Notes: a model not told the origin generated them from the sequence alone. Shown: positions 53,517 to 63,153, counted from the first letter of the stretch. The stretch is DNA of 64,000 bases from Clostridium thermosuccinogenes (GCF_002896855.1 NZ_CP021850.1:397665-461664); one strand, 5' to 3'. A program made the numbers and translations.

Positions 53517-54548
53517 ATGAAAACTTTAGAGACAGAGCGCTTGATCCTACGGCCATTTGAGGAAAGCGATTTTGAAGCGGTTCATGCTTACGCAAGTGTT
53601 GCTGAGAATATTCAGTACATGCTTTGGGGACCCAATGATGAATCCCAGACAAGAGCATTTATTTCACAAGCTATTGCCCAATCAAGGGAAAACCCCTGCA
53701 GAAATTATCAGTATGCTGCCGTGTTAAAATCAAGTCAAAAGCTTATAGGTGGATGCAATTTAGCCATGATAGACGATGATCAGGCTGAAATTGGCTGGAT
53801 TTTACACAGGGATTACTGGAAACAGGGCTTTGGCACCGAAATGGGTAAACGCATAGTGGAATTTGGTTTTAGAGATTTGGGACTGCGCAGAATCATTGCT
53901 CATTGTGATACAGAGAATTATGGTTCATATCGTGTCATGGAACGGATAGGTATGCGCAGAGAGGGCTGTTTTATTGAGGCGAGACCTGCAAGCAAGTTTT
54001 CAGAAAAAAAGTACGGTGATGAATATTTATATGCTATCCTGAAGGATGAATGGGAAGTTTTGCAGGAAATCTCTTATTATAATTCTCTGCCGGTTATTTT
54101 TGATGGTTTTATTGAAATACCTGAATTAACTGATGGGGAAATAGAGCTTTACTGTGTGGGCAAAAAGCCGGCTATTCCTGAAAAGAAATGGGTTCCGGCT
54201 TATGATTTTGAAATCCGCCAGGGCGGCAGCCGTGTAGGTGAGATCAGTTTGCGCATCGGCTATACAGATGGACTATATTATGGCGGTCAAATCGGTTATG
54301 GCGTAGATGAACAGCATCGCGGGCATGGATATGCCGAAAAGGCCTGTCGGCTTCTTGTTCCAGTCATTCGTGCCCATGGGATGAAAAAGGTATTGATCAC
54401 CAACAACCATACCAATATAGCTTCCAAACGTACTTGTGAGAAGCTTGGTGCAAAGCTCATCCGTGTGGCCCGCCTGCCCGAGTGGCACGACCTTTACAAA
54501 GAAGGTCAGCGATATGTGAATATATTTGAGTGGGATACTGGAGCATAA
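53517..54548 (+). CDS. Tandem GNAT acetyltransferase (RimJ/RimL-like plus second GNAT)
   Basis: 343 residues from ATG 53517 (GGAG nine bases before it). Residues about 1-175 are a RimJ/RimL-type GNAT (LETERLILRPFEESDFEAVH, RDYWKQGFGTEMGKRIVEFG, SYRVMERIGMRREGCF). Residues about 190-343 are a second GNAT (GYGVDEQHRGHGYAEKACRL, VLITNNHTNIASKRTCEKLG). Both have an acetyl-CoA loop. The fusion may acetylate two sites or pair a catalytic with a regulatory half. Substrate unknown. Confidence 0.85.
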   Translation: MKTLETERLILRPFEESDFEAVHAYASVAENIQYMLWGPNDESQTRAFISQAIAQSRENPCRNYQYAAVLKSSQKLIGGCNLAMIDDDQAEIGWILHRDYWKQGFGTEMGKRIVEFGFRDLGLRRIIAHCDTENYGSYRVMERIGMRREGCFIEARPASKFSEKKYGDEYLYAILKDEWEVLQEISYYNSLPVIFDGFIEIPELTDGEIELYCVGKKPAIPEKKWVPAYDFEIRQGGSRVGEISLRIGYTDGLYYGGQIGYGVDEQHRGHGYAEKACRLLVPVIRAHGMKKVLITNNHTNIASKRTCEKLGAKLIRVARLPEWHDLYKEGQRYVNIFEWDTGA

Positions 54549-54560
54549 AGAGATGACTGA

Positions 54561-55036
54561 TGCAGTTTAAATAATAAGGAATTCTATGATAAGAGTGTTG
54601 CAGATGAGTGGGAATGCTTGCAGAAGCAAGCCTTTGAATTTGAGCTTACTATAAGATATATCAACCGATATGTAAAACCCGGAGACAAAGTTCACGATAT
54701 TGGTGGTGGGCCAGGCCGGTACTCGCTATATCTTGCAGCAAAGGGCTGCGATGTAACTTTGCTTGACCTTTCAAGTGCCAATGTTGAGTTTGCTAAAAGG
54801 CAAGCTGCTATGCAAGGTGTCAGCTTAGAAACTTTTGTCGGGGATGCAAGAGAAGTCGATTCCATCGTAAGCGATCAATATGATCAAATTCTTTTGATGG
54901 GTCCGTTGTATCATCTCTTGCAGGAATCCGACAGGTGAAAGCGATAAATGACAGCCTTAAGTGTCTAAAACAGAACGGTAAAATTTTTGCGAAAGGGATT
55001 TGCTATAATATGGAGAATAATACCGATATATGATAA
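54561..55036 (+). pseudogene. Broken SAM-dependent methyltransferase
   Basis: The reading NNKEFYDKSVADEWE, then FELTIRYINRYVKPGDKV and motif I HDIGGGPGRYSLYLAAKGCD with VTLLDLSSANVEFAK runs without an in-frame ATG; a stop lies just upstream at 54558. It ends at 54938 after LLQESDR. One base out of frame it continues VKAINDSLKCLKQNGKIFA and fades near 55036. Start lost, one-base deletion near 54935 and 3' end lost, so it is inactive unless a TTG at 54618 is used for a short product. Confidence 0.7.
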
Positions 55037-55240
55037 TATTACTTGTGCCTACCATTTTGATGTTGGATAAGGTGTGACCTATGGTGTGCATTTGAATGCA
55101 TTGGAAAGCAACCCAACTAAGGAGAATGAGGGAGAAACACAGTGTTGATATTAGGAAAAATAAAGTAACTATCCTGAAACATAATGACTTCTGCAATTTT
55201 ATAGAAAATATCGTGAGTTTGCTGTGGAAAGGTTAAAAAT

Positions 55241-56629
55241 ATGCTGGGATTGAAACGGGGAATCGTTGAGCTTTGCGACCATGACAAAGCATGGGAACAA
55301 AACGCGGCTCTAACAATAGAAAAATTGAAAATCATTTTTGGCAACATTGCAGCTGACATCCAGCATGTCGGAAGTACTTCAATTAGGAATATCAAAGCTA
55401 AGCCTATAATTGATATCGCTGTTGCGGTGAGGGATATGGGCGAAGTGATGAAGCTTGTTCCTGCCCTCGAGCAATCAGGATTCATGTATCGCCAACATGG
55501 AATAGAGGAAGATATGCTCTTTGTATGTGGTGATTTAAATACCGATATAAGAACGCATCATATTCATGTGGTCAAATCAGGAAGCAAAGAATGGCATAAT
55601 TATATAAACTTCAGAAATTATTTAAATGCAAAACCCGAGGTGGCAAAAGAATATGAAGCCCTTAAGCTTCGGCTTATGAGTGAGTATAAAACCGACAGAC
55701 AAGCATATACAGAGGCCAAGGCAGAGTTCATTACTCATATTTTGCGAAAAGCACAGGTGTGGTCTTTCCTTGGCAAGACGGTAACCGTAACAGTTGACCG
55801 CCCGCTTGGCAGCGTCCACCCAAAGTACAATGATATGGTATATCCCATAAACTATGGTTATCTCGACGGTGTAATCGCTCCTGATGGCGAAGAACTTGAT
55901 GTGTATATCTTCGGTGAGGATAGACCGCTTAAAGAATTTACTGGTAGGGTGGTTGCGATCGTACATCGTGACGATGATGATGAAGACAAGCTTGTGGCTA
56001 TACCGAATGGAGTTGACTTTTCGGCATCAGAAATTGAGAATGCGGTTTCATTTCAAGAAAAATACTATGACAGCAGGATAGAAATTTTTGATCCTAAAGT
56101 AATTCATATTCTAGGGGCATCGGGTTCAGGCACAACAACCCTCGGAAAAGCAATAAGCGAAAAATACGGCTTTAAGCATCTTGATACTGATGATTTTTAC
56201 TGGCTTCCAACTGATCCTAAATACACGTCGAAAAGAGAACCTTCCGAGAGACAAAGGCTGCTGGCAGAAGCCATAGAAAAGGCAGAAAGATGTGTAATAT
56301 CCGGTTCACTATGCAGTTGGGGTGATATGTTCATACCTAAATTCGAGTTGGTTATTTTAGTGGAGACACCAACAGAAGTGCGGATTGAACGCTTGAAGCA
56401 GCGAGAATTTAATCATTTTGGCGACCGTATTTTACCTGGCGGAGACATGTACCAAAATCACATTGAATTTCTTGAATGGGCGGCAAGATATGATACCGCA
56501 GGAGTTGAGCAAAGGAGCCGGGCTTTGCATGCGGAATGGCTGAAAAAAGTGAATTGTCCTGTTATACTTGTTGATGGGACAAAGCCAGTAAGTGAAATAT
56601 TAAAAAAGGTTGGATTAAGCAATGGATAA
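55241..56629 (+). CDS. Three-domain fusion: GrpB-type nucleotidyltransferase, pyrophosphatase-like domain, P-loop kinase
   Basis: 462 residues in one uninterrupted frame. Residues 1-170 are a GrpB/UPF0157 nucleotidyltransferase-fold domain (IQHVGSTSIRNIKAKPIIDI). Residues about 178-285 match a small inorganic-pyrophosphatase-like domain (VTVDRPLGSVHPKYNDMVYP, INYGYLDGVIAPDGEELDVY, RDDDDEDKLVAIP) with acidic metal ligands. Residues about 287-462 are an adenylate-kinase-like P-loop domain (IHILGASGSGTTTLGKAI, HLDTDDFYWLP), in which the P-loop lysine is replaced by threonine (GSGTT), a form known in this subgroup. Nucleotidyl transfer, pyrophosphate removal and kinase functions in one chain suggest a coupled reaction. 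The substrate is unknown. Confidence 0.8.
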   Translation: MLGLKRGIVELCDHDKAWEQNAALTIEKLKIIFGNIAADIQHVGSTSIRNIKAKPIIDIAVAVRDMGEVMKLVPALEQSGFMYRQHGIEEDMLFVCGDLNTDIRTHHIHVVKSGSKEWHNYINFRNYLNAKPEVAKEYEALKLRLMSEYKTDRQAYTEAKAEFITHILRKAQVWSFLGKTVTVTVDRPLGSVHPKYNDMVYPINYGYLDGVIAPDGEELDVYIFGEDRPLKEFTGRVVAIVHRDDDDEDKLVAIPNGVDFSASEIENAVSFQEKYYDSRIEIFDPKVIHILGASGSGTTTLGKAISEKYGFKHLDTDDFYWLPTDPKYTSKREPSERQRLLAEAIEKAERCVISGSLCSWGDMFIPKFELVILVETPTEVRIERLKQREFNHFGDRILPGGDMYQNHIEFLEWAARYDTAGVEQRSRALHAEWLKKVNCPVILVDGTKPVSEILKKVGLSNG

Positions 56630-56864
56630 CCGCATTATAACGATGATATGCTGCAAGTCCTTTCACGCAAGACGATGTTTGATGCTGTACCAATTGGCCT
56701 TTCCCGAAGTCGAAATGTCAGTTGTTCCTGTAGACTGCTATGGTATCACTCGTGATAATTGGCATATGCAGGAATATGGAGTTGATCGTGTGTTTGGTGA
56801 GCTGGCTCGCTGTGGAAATCAGTTTGTGGGAGATATAAAGGAGTATTTGAAATGCCAAAAGTAG
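56622..56864 (+). pseudogene. YdcF/SanA-like (DUF218) C-terminal remnant
   Basis: 80 codons with the DUF218 end: FHARRCLMLYQLAFPEVEMS, VVPVDCYGITRDNWHMQEYG, VDRVFGELARCGNQF. The N-terminal two thirds are missing. The usual lead-in strand before FHARR is replaced by sequence read from the 3' end of the fused kinase gene, which it overlaps by eight bases. It may be translated by coupling but is unlikely to be active. Confidence 0.65.
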
Positions 56865-57322
56865 AATTAACCAACATGGTAATGATACAAGATAGGATTA
56901 CAGGAAAAGTGCTTGTTCAGGAAAGGACAAAGAGCTGGAAGGGACTGGCTTTCCCCGGCGGTCATGTAGAATTTGGTGAAACAAACGAAGAAACTTTAGT
57001 TCGTGAATTCAAAGAGGAAATCGGAGCAGACATTAAAGTAAAGGAAATAAAATGGGTTGCTGAAATATTTTTTCCATGGGGTAATAAGCCCTGCCATCAA
57101 ATTTGTCTTTATTACATAGTTGAACTTTCAGATCAAACACAGATACCTCTTGACGGGAAATTCATTGCTCATGAGCATATTGATGAACGAGATTTTGACA
57201 TTGAATTCCATTGGATTCCTCTTGAAGAAGTTAAAAATGTAGAAGTGTATCCAACTAATACCGGTGAGCTGCTGGAACACATTAATGAAGGTGTTAAGCA
57301 TTTTGTATACAGAGAGAATTGA
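56852..57322 (+). CDS. NUDIX hydrolase (MutT/8-oxo-dGTPase-like)
   Basis: 156 residues. AAAGGAG lies inside the preceding remnant, which it overlaps by 13 bases. The Nudix box is complete: GGHVEFGETNEETLVREFKE then EIG, fitting Gx5Ex7REUxEExGU. It hydrolyses a nucleoside-diphosphate-linked substrate. It lies in a run 55241-57322 closed by the terminator at 57419. Confidence 0.9.
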   Translation: MPKVELTNMVMIQDRITGKVLVQERTKSWKGLAFPGGHVEFGETNEETLVREFKEEIGADIKVKEIKWVAEIFFPWGNKPCHQICLYYIVELSDQTQIPLDGKFIAHEHIDERDFDIEFHWIPLEEVKNVEVYPTNTGELLEHINEGVKHFVYREN

Positions 57323-57418
57323 CATATTAATTATATTCTAAACGCCCAGGCTTAGTTTGAACAGTACCTCTCGTTTTCGTAAAATCAATAGACTTCTAAT
57401 GTGGTTTAAATAATAAAA

Positions 57419-57450
57419 ACCCGACTGAAAGTCAGTCGGGTATCTTATTT
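57419..57450 (+). terminator. Rho-independent terminator
   Basis: A perfect 10-bp stem ACCCGACTGA/TCAGTCGGGT with loop AAG, followed by ATCTTATTTTTTTT. Confidence 0.9.
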
Positions 57451-57829
57451 TTTTTGACAATAGAATAGAAAAAGGTGTCTTTATTCACCTTACAAGTATA
57501 TTATATCCACAAAATAGTAAAGTGTCAAGAAAATAAAAGGAAAAATATGAAAAATAAAATTCGTATATAACCCTATAAGTAACAGCAATTACATCTCTGA
57601 AAAACGTACCGGTTCAGATTTTATTTTATTCAATTGCTCATGTAATATAGGATTACCGGCCGGCTAAATTTGAAAAAAGGAGGCCAAATCAAACATAACA
57701 AATCAAACATAATTGGTATTACGTACAGCATAACCAATCAGAGCACCACATCAGAGGTATGGCGGGAGATGGCGAACATTTGCAGTGTGGCATTGGGAGA
57801 TGTTATTGAAGCTGTTCCGGAGGTGAAAA
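57451..57829. other. Gap with short tandem repeat and 3' gene remnant
   Basis: Two adjacent 14-base units of AAATCAAACATAAC/T type lie near 57688-57715. From about 57716 an open reading (ITYSITNQSTTSEVWREMAN, ICSVALGDVIEAVPEVKNE) runs to a stop overlapping the next ATG. It has no start of its own and looks like the tail of a lost gene. Confidence 0.4.
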
Positions 57830-58717
57830 ATGAATAATGTATGGTCACAATATGTGCAGACGACTGAAGAGTTATATCGCAGCCGGGAAATGCGCTTTAA
57901 TGATAGCAACGCGGCTTTGTGGTTGAAAGCTATCGGTGTAAAAAGCGGTCAGAACATACTTGAGGTTGGATGTGCCGGAGGGGTATTCTGTCATAAAATC
58001 AAGAAGTATGTTCCAGATGTTAAAATCACGGGGCTCGATCTTGATACAGGGCATATTGAATACGCAAAGGCAAAAACTGCAGAGCTGGGGCTTGATTGTG
58101 AATTTGTAAACGGAGATGCTACTGCGATGCCTTTTGCGGATAATACCTTTGATTTATGCTATTCCCATACGGTTGCTGAACATATTCCGCACAAACCCTT
58201 CTTCGGTGAGCAATACCGCGTACTTAAACCAGGCGGAAAGATTGTTGATTTATCTGTACGAACAAGGCTGGAATTGAGGAATATTCATGAGTATGGCGGA
58301 AGCGATGAAGAAAAAGCCTTATTAGAAAAAGCCTGGAGCAATGCAGGAGATTTTGATAAAGAGCACAACATAGGAGCTTTCGAAATGGATGAGCATGAAT
58401 ACCCTAAGGAACTTGAAAAAGCAGGTTTTCATGATGTCAATGTAGATTTTCTTACAGTGGTAGACTATGCTCCTGACAATGCGTCTGTTTCTGATGACAT
58501 TGCTATTAAACAGATTAACAGCATCAGAATAGGATGCCTGGCATGCGCACAAAAGGCATTTAACAGAGTACCGGATGCTCTGACGGAACATGAAAAATCA
58601 AGATTGATAAACTTAATTAATGAACGGTTTGACAAGCGGATTAAGCAATATAATGATGGCGAGAAATTATGGGATTTTTCAACAAGCACAATTCTCGTTG
58701 TAAGCGGAAAGAAGTAA
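57830..58717 (+). CDS. Class I SAM-dependent methyltransferase (UbiE-like)
   Basis: 295 residues. CCGGAGGTG precedes the start. Motif I is NILEVGCAGGVFCHKI, the acidic residue follows in ITGLDLDTGHIEYAK, then FVNGDATAMPFADNTFDLCY and the motif III region VLKPGGKIVDLSV. The C-terminal third (about 170-295) is a family-specific extension. Substrate unknown. It is intact, unlike several methyltransferase remnants nearby, and ends 80 bases before the IS element. Confidence 0.85.
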   Translation: MNNVWSQYVQTTEELYRSREMRFNDSNAALWLKAIGVKSGQNILEVGCAGGVFCHKIKKYVPDVKITGLDLDTGHIEYAKAKTAELGLDCEFVNGDATAMPFADNTFDLCYSHTVAEHIPHKPFFGEQYRVLKPGGKIVDLSVRTRLELRNIHEYGGSDEEKALLEKAWSNAGDFDKEHNIGAFEMDEHEYPKELEKAGFHDVNVDFLTVVDYAPDNASVSDDIAIKQINSIRIGCLACAQKAFNRVPDALTEHEKSRLINLINERFDKRIKQYNDGEKLWDFSTSTILVVSGKK

Positions 58718-58800
58718 GGTATTAAGATTCCCATTAATAAATCTTGGATAATTTGAACGGCATTCCCCCAAAATGCTTTCATAAAAACAATATACTTCTA

Positions 58801-60016
58801 TAGATAACGAACTATATAGTTAAAATTATCCTGTGCAATTTTCCTCCGAAGCCCTTACAATATAGGGCAGGGGGAATGTATAATGGGTAGAAAATGTGTT
58901 GAGGTTAAATCACTTTATGGATTAACGATAGATGACTTAAATTTAATAGCCAATAGTTCTGACAGTAATTATACCAGAGACGTCGTCAAAGCTGTAATCA
59001 TGAGGCATAAGGGTATCCATACGCAGGTTATTGCAGATACCTTGAGTAAATGTAACGCAACCATTGTGTCATATATCAACAACTGGAACGATAGCGGTAT
59101 TGCTTGCATCGCCGACCTGCGGGGCGGCAATATTGAAAGTACTGTCACCGATGAAATGGTAGAGGATATCCGCAATATAGTTACCAGTAAGAGTCCTCAT
59201 GAGTTCGGCTATGAACAAAACCGGTGGAACGCCAAGTTGTTAGTCAGGTATGTAGAAGACCACTGGGGAAAAGAATATTCCGACACCTGGATCCGTAAAA
59301 TACTGGCTAATCTTGGTTTCTCGTACAAAAGGGGTGTTTATAAACCGAGCAAGGGAGACCCAAAGCTTCAGGAAAGCTTTAAAAAAAATGTCAGTTGTAT
59401 TGGATATAATTGAGCCTTTAGGAGATGTCTCCCTGTGGTGTCAGGATGAAACCAGTAAAAGGCTCGAATCCAACAACTTTTATTCCTGGAGTCCTGTAGG
59501 CAAACCTACAGAAATTGAGTGTAACGGCTGTCATAAGGGCATCAATATCATTGGAGCTACGGAAGTACTGAATCATATGGGTTTTGTGTACGATGTATAC
59601 TCCAAAAAAGAAGGCTCTTTGACAGCAGCTCATGTGGTCAAATATATGGAGCGTTTACTGGACTATGATAAAGCAAGAGGGATTTCTACCACCTTTGTCC
59701 AGTGGGATAATTCTCCGATTCATAAAGGCCCTTTGATACAAGAGTTTGTTGAGGCTCATAAAAGTGATTTAATAGTGTTGCATCAACCTCCTTATTCTCC
59801 ACACCTGAATCCTCAAGAGGAGATGTGGCACTGGATGAAAAACTTTATTGCACAAGCCTCTGCTGTAAAGAACGAACAGGAACTATTGCATTTAGTAAAT
59901 CGTTTTGAGGCATATATTAAAGCTCATCCTGATGAGGTTAGGCATCGGCTATATGCCCGGAACTACTTTCCATGATTGCCAATTTGGCAATTGTAGGCTT
60001 TAATGTTCGTTATCTA
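58801..60016 (+). mobile_element. IS630-family insertion sequence with TA duplication
   Basis: 1,216 bp bounded by exact 12-bp inverted repeats TAGATAACGAAC (58801-58812) and GTTCGTTATCTA (60005-60016), flanked by TA on both sides (58799-58800 and 60017-60018). A TA target duplication is the hallmark of IS630/Tc1 elements. The transposase fills most of the element. Confidence 0.9.
58883..59975 (+). CDS. IS630-family DDE transposase in two overlapping frames
   Basis: Frame one (58883-59413) encodes the N-terminal helix-turn-helix region (HTQVIADTLSKCNATIVSYI) and the winged part (DTWIRKILANLGFSYKRGVY). Frame two carries the DDE core: CQDETSKR (first D), VQWDNSPIHKG (second D) and SPHLNPQEEMWHWMK (E). 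The frames meet at a run of eight A in GCTTTAAAAAAAATG (59378 on). Reading across it needs a +1 shift or an A-run of seven, as happens by slippage in several IS630 members. It is either a programmed fusion or a disabled transposase. Confidence 0.85.
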
Positions 60017-60142
60017 TAGTAATGAAATCGCATACTCTACTTCTATTTATGTAGCCAGGCCTTTGACTGGATTTTTGCTTCCTAGTAAGTTAACCTGTTG
60101 CACCAGTGGTGCTATTATAAAGTAATTCAAAAACTATTGGTT

Positions 60143-60230
60143 TGAATTCAGCTAATTGAAATGGCTGATTGCTGTTCCGAAAGGATTCAAAGCACATAAC
60201 AATCAATACATCCATTATTAGCTGAATTCA
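60143..60230. repeat. MITE-like palindromic repeat, copy C
   Basis: 88 bp, nearly identical to copy A at 4692-4779 including the internal TTCCGAAAGGATTCAAAGCA. Both copies are preceded by GGTT. The rest of 60017-60394 has no supported gene. Confidence 0.8.
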
Positions 60231-60394
60231 CTCCCCAATTTATACAAGCATTTCATTGGCGCATATTGGCTGGCAAAACGTTTTTTGTATTACATCACAG
60301 TTAAGGTATCAACACAATAAGTTAAGTTACATAGCAGTTTGAATATTATGTTACCTTTTATATTATGAAAATCACTAGTATGGGGGAGGATTGA

Positions 60395-61338
60395 ATGGTA
60401 AATAAAGGATTAATGATAATCAATCACAACGTTCCCTGCTCTTGTGCGTGCAGGTACTGCTTTTTTCGCTCGTGTAAGAAAGCAAATGATGGAATACCGT
60501 ATTTTCGCGGTAAAAATATGGCACTGCGTTTTAATGAATGGCGAAAAGAAAAATTGAGTTAAATAAATCTTTTGGATTTATCGGTGCCAGGTATTTGCAG
60601 ATAAATGGTATAGGGCTTAAAAATGAATCAGAACTGACAGAATACTTATCAAATGTTAAAAATGCAGGAGTTACGAATATTGATACAACTTTTTTTGGCC
60701 TTGAAGAATATCATGATAAATTTGCGGGGAGACAAGGTGATTTTAAGTATTTGATAAATATTTTGAATATCGCTTTAAAGATCGGTATTGTGCCCCAGAT
60801 AACTTTTGTCATACTTGAAGATAACAAAGACCAAATTGAAGATTTAGTATCATTGCTGCAGAAATATGTAGGTGTGAATGGAGCAATTTATGGATTCTTG
60901 CATGACTATCGTGGAAATGGAGAAAATTTGGAAAATGTCAGGTTAACGCTCCAGTCCTACGAAGCTTTGTCAGACAAAGCAAAGCGCTATATTAACATAT
61001 CCAGATATAAAACGGAAGAAGAATGGCTTAAGAGCAATGGATTTTCCCAATATACTTCAAGAAATCTTGTCTTAGCTTTGCGCCCTGATAATATAGATAT
61101 GCTCGAAAGAATGACTTGTGACGAAATAATAGAATACCTTGTGGATCTTGACGAAAGCTATTACAATGCAATTCCTGATATAGATGTATTAGCAAAATTA
61201 TATGGCGATAAGAATTGCCAAAAGCTGTATCGTCAGCGGGATTTACTATGGAAGTGGCAGAAACAGTTTATAGTGGATAATAAACTGCAGTTGCATGATG
61301 TAAAAGATGAGCGGCTTTGTGGTTCAATGCGGTTCTAG
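60395..61338 (+). pseudogene. Radical SAM protein split by a frameshift
   Basis: GGGGGAGG precedes ATG 60395. The first 55 codons contain the cluster motif CxxxCxxC (C15, C19 and C22 within CSCACRYC) and stop at 60562. The body continues in another frame from about 60538 (LNKSFGFIGARYLQINGIGL, TNIDTTFFGLEEYHDKFAGR, IGIVPQITFVIL) to 61338. It is a paralogue of the 2419-3492 gene. Because the iron-sulfur motif and the barrel are in different frames joined at an A-rich stretch, the enzyme is inactive unless the shift is a sequencing indel. Confidence 0.75.
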
Positions 61339-61571
61339 TGGTATGATTTTTGTACATTAAAATAAAAGGTCACAATTTGATGTTGTAATACCATATTATG
61401 GTGCCATAATATTGCCTCACAAAAGGTCGGATGCAGAGCAGGATATATGCCTGCTTGGGTGTCTGACCACCGATTGCGACTTGAAGGTGAATTAAGCAAT
61501 TCTTGAATTTAAATCCTTATAAACAATTGAAGTTTGTTGCCCACATAATGAATAAAAGGTAGAGGTATTCG
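61339..61571. other. Short gap without recognised features
   Basis: No open frame with a ribosome site and no clear hairpin terminator seen. Confidence 0.4.
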
Positions 61572-62257
61572 ATGGATAGTCAAAAGACGGTGAAGAAAAG
61601 AGAATATACATTCTTAGAGATACTTTTGATTCCTTTCCGCTGTGCGTTTGTGCCTGCAATAGCATTATTGATATATACAGTATTAAATGGCCTCACTCCC
61701 ATCATGCAGGTAATTGTCATGGCAAAGACTATAAATACCACAATTGCTGTTGTTGAAAACAGAGCGAGTATTTCAAGCGTGTATTTGTCGGCATTTTTCA
61801 TGCTACTGCTTATCGGCTATCAATGGATGTCCGAGGGACTAGCTAGGTTTTCCCAGTCCAAAGTAAACTTAAATGTAAGAGCTGCCTTTCGCACAATTGT
61901 GACTGAAAAGATCGCCAGGTTAAATTATAAGCATGTTGAAAATGATGAAACCTGGAACTTAATCAAAAGGATACTGCAAAAGCCCGAGGATCAAATAGCA
62001 GGTGCACTGCTCATGTAATGTCATTAGTGTCGGTTATTATAAATACAACCAGCATCCTTGCGTTGATATTGACATATGTATGGTGGGCACCGCTTCTTAT
62101 TTTAGGATTATCGATACCCCTTTTTTATATGGCATCAAAAAGCGGGAAAGAAAACTATGATGCAGAAAAATTATATCTGAAAATGATAGATGATTTGCCT
62201 CAAGGTCTGGATACTCACCTGGGAAAAATCAAAGAAGGGCGTTCTACTTTAATTTAG
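61572..62257 (+). pseudogene. ABC exporter (fused membrane-ATPase type) with frameshift and large internal deletion
   Basis: From ATG 61572 the membrane domain starts normally (EILLIPFRCAFVPAIALLIY, LNVRAAFRTIVTEKIARLNY, NDETWNLIKRILQKPEDQIA) and stops at 62018. A one-base deletion there moves the continuation (MSLVSVIINTTSILALILTY) to another frame. At about 62170 the sequence jumps from the membrane domain (GKENYDAEK) to DLPQGLDTHLGKIKEG, which normally lies just before the ATPase signature motif. About 300 residues, including Walker A, are missing, and the rest of the ATPase is also gone. Confidence 0.75.
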
Positions 62258-62382
62258 TGCTTCCTTCAACCGTACCGATTACAATTCAGGCAGAAATTCA
62301 CTACCGTTCAAGCCAGTAAAGGTTTTCTTGCCGATCTATATGATATTCTGTTGATAAATATAAAAGGAGAGGTGTACGGCTT

Positions 62383-62757
62383 GTGTCAAATTTAATAGCT
62401 TGCTTTATTGCAGGCATCTGTGCAGTAGGATTTGTAACGATCTGGTTTACAACCGCCTACGCAGAAATGTCGGTAAAGCGAAACAGCCTAGCCGATCTTT
62501 ATGAACAGCTGCGCCTGCACGAGGGACTGTTCACCCAGGCAAGAAATGGCCCCGATGCGAGTTCTGCTGCCAATATGCTTGAAATAAGCCGGATGCTTTA
62601 CCGTGAAGCGGCAAAAAGCTATAACCACATCCTGCACAAGCCAATGAACCGCGTACCGGCTTTGCTGATGGGTTTTAGGACTGTGGACGTGAAAACAACT
62701 GATGCTGTTCGTGCTACTTACCATGGTGCCCGTCACGGCCTTTACAGCACTGAGTGA
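62383..62757 (+). CDS. Hypothetical membrane protein with LemA-like topology
   Basis: 124 residues from GTG 62383 behind AGGAGAGG. One N-terminal membrane helix (LIACFIAGICAVGFVTIWFTT) is followed by an all-helical domain: LADLYEQLRLHEGLFTQARN, AANMLEISRMLYREAAKSYN, then PMNRVPALLMGFR. The helix-YN-GF layout resembles LemA proteins without clear sequence identity. The C-terminal 25 residues look less conserved and may be read through a later frameshift. Function unknown. Confidence 0.6.
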   Translation: MSNLIACFIAGICAVGFVTIWFTTAYAEMSVKRNSLADLYEQLRLHEGLFTQARNGPDASSAANMLEISRMLYREAAKSYNHILHKPMNRVPALLMGFRTVDVKTTDAVRATYHGARHGLYSTE

Positions 62758-63153
62758 CAGCAGAGATGATGTACCTGTACCAAGACACTTTGCAACATAT
62801 CAGCGGCGGACATTTGTCCGCCGCTGTACTCTATTCAGGAACTGTTATGAAAAATCCCATCCCTTTAGCTCCCCTGATGCTCTATTCCCTTATAAAGATT
62901 GATGAAACACATGAAATTTGTAATCAACAAAAGGTTTTCAAGGGGTCAATTCAAATGTCTATGATTTTTCTATGCTGTTTGGATAAGTTTGATTTTTTTG
63001 GATTGAGTTGATAAAATGGTTGCATGATAGGCAGATCATGAGTTCCACTTATATAGGTCTTAAATAATGCAGATGCATCTAAGCAGCACCAGTGAACTGT
63101 TGTAACGCATTAATGAAAGGGTTAAACATTTTGAATTCAAGGAGGATTGACGT
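62758..63153. other. Gap with decayed reading frames and a GC-rich hairpin
   Basis: Overlapping short frames (MYLYQDTLQHISGGHLSAAV, LYSGTVMKNPIPLAPLMLYS) suggest a lost gene. A perfect 11-bp hairpin CAGCGGCGGAC/GTCCGCCGCTG (62801-62826) has no T-run. Confidence 0.4.
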
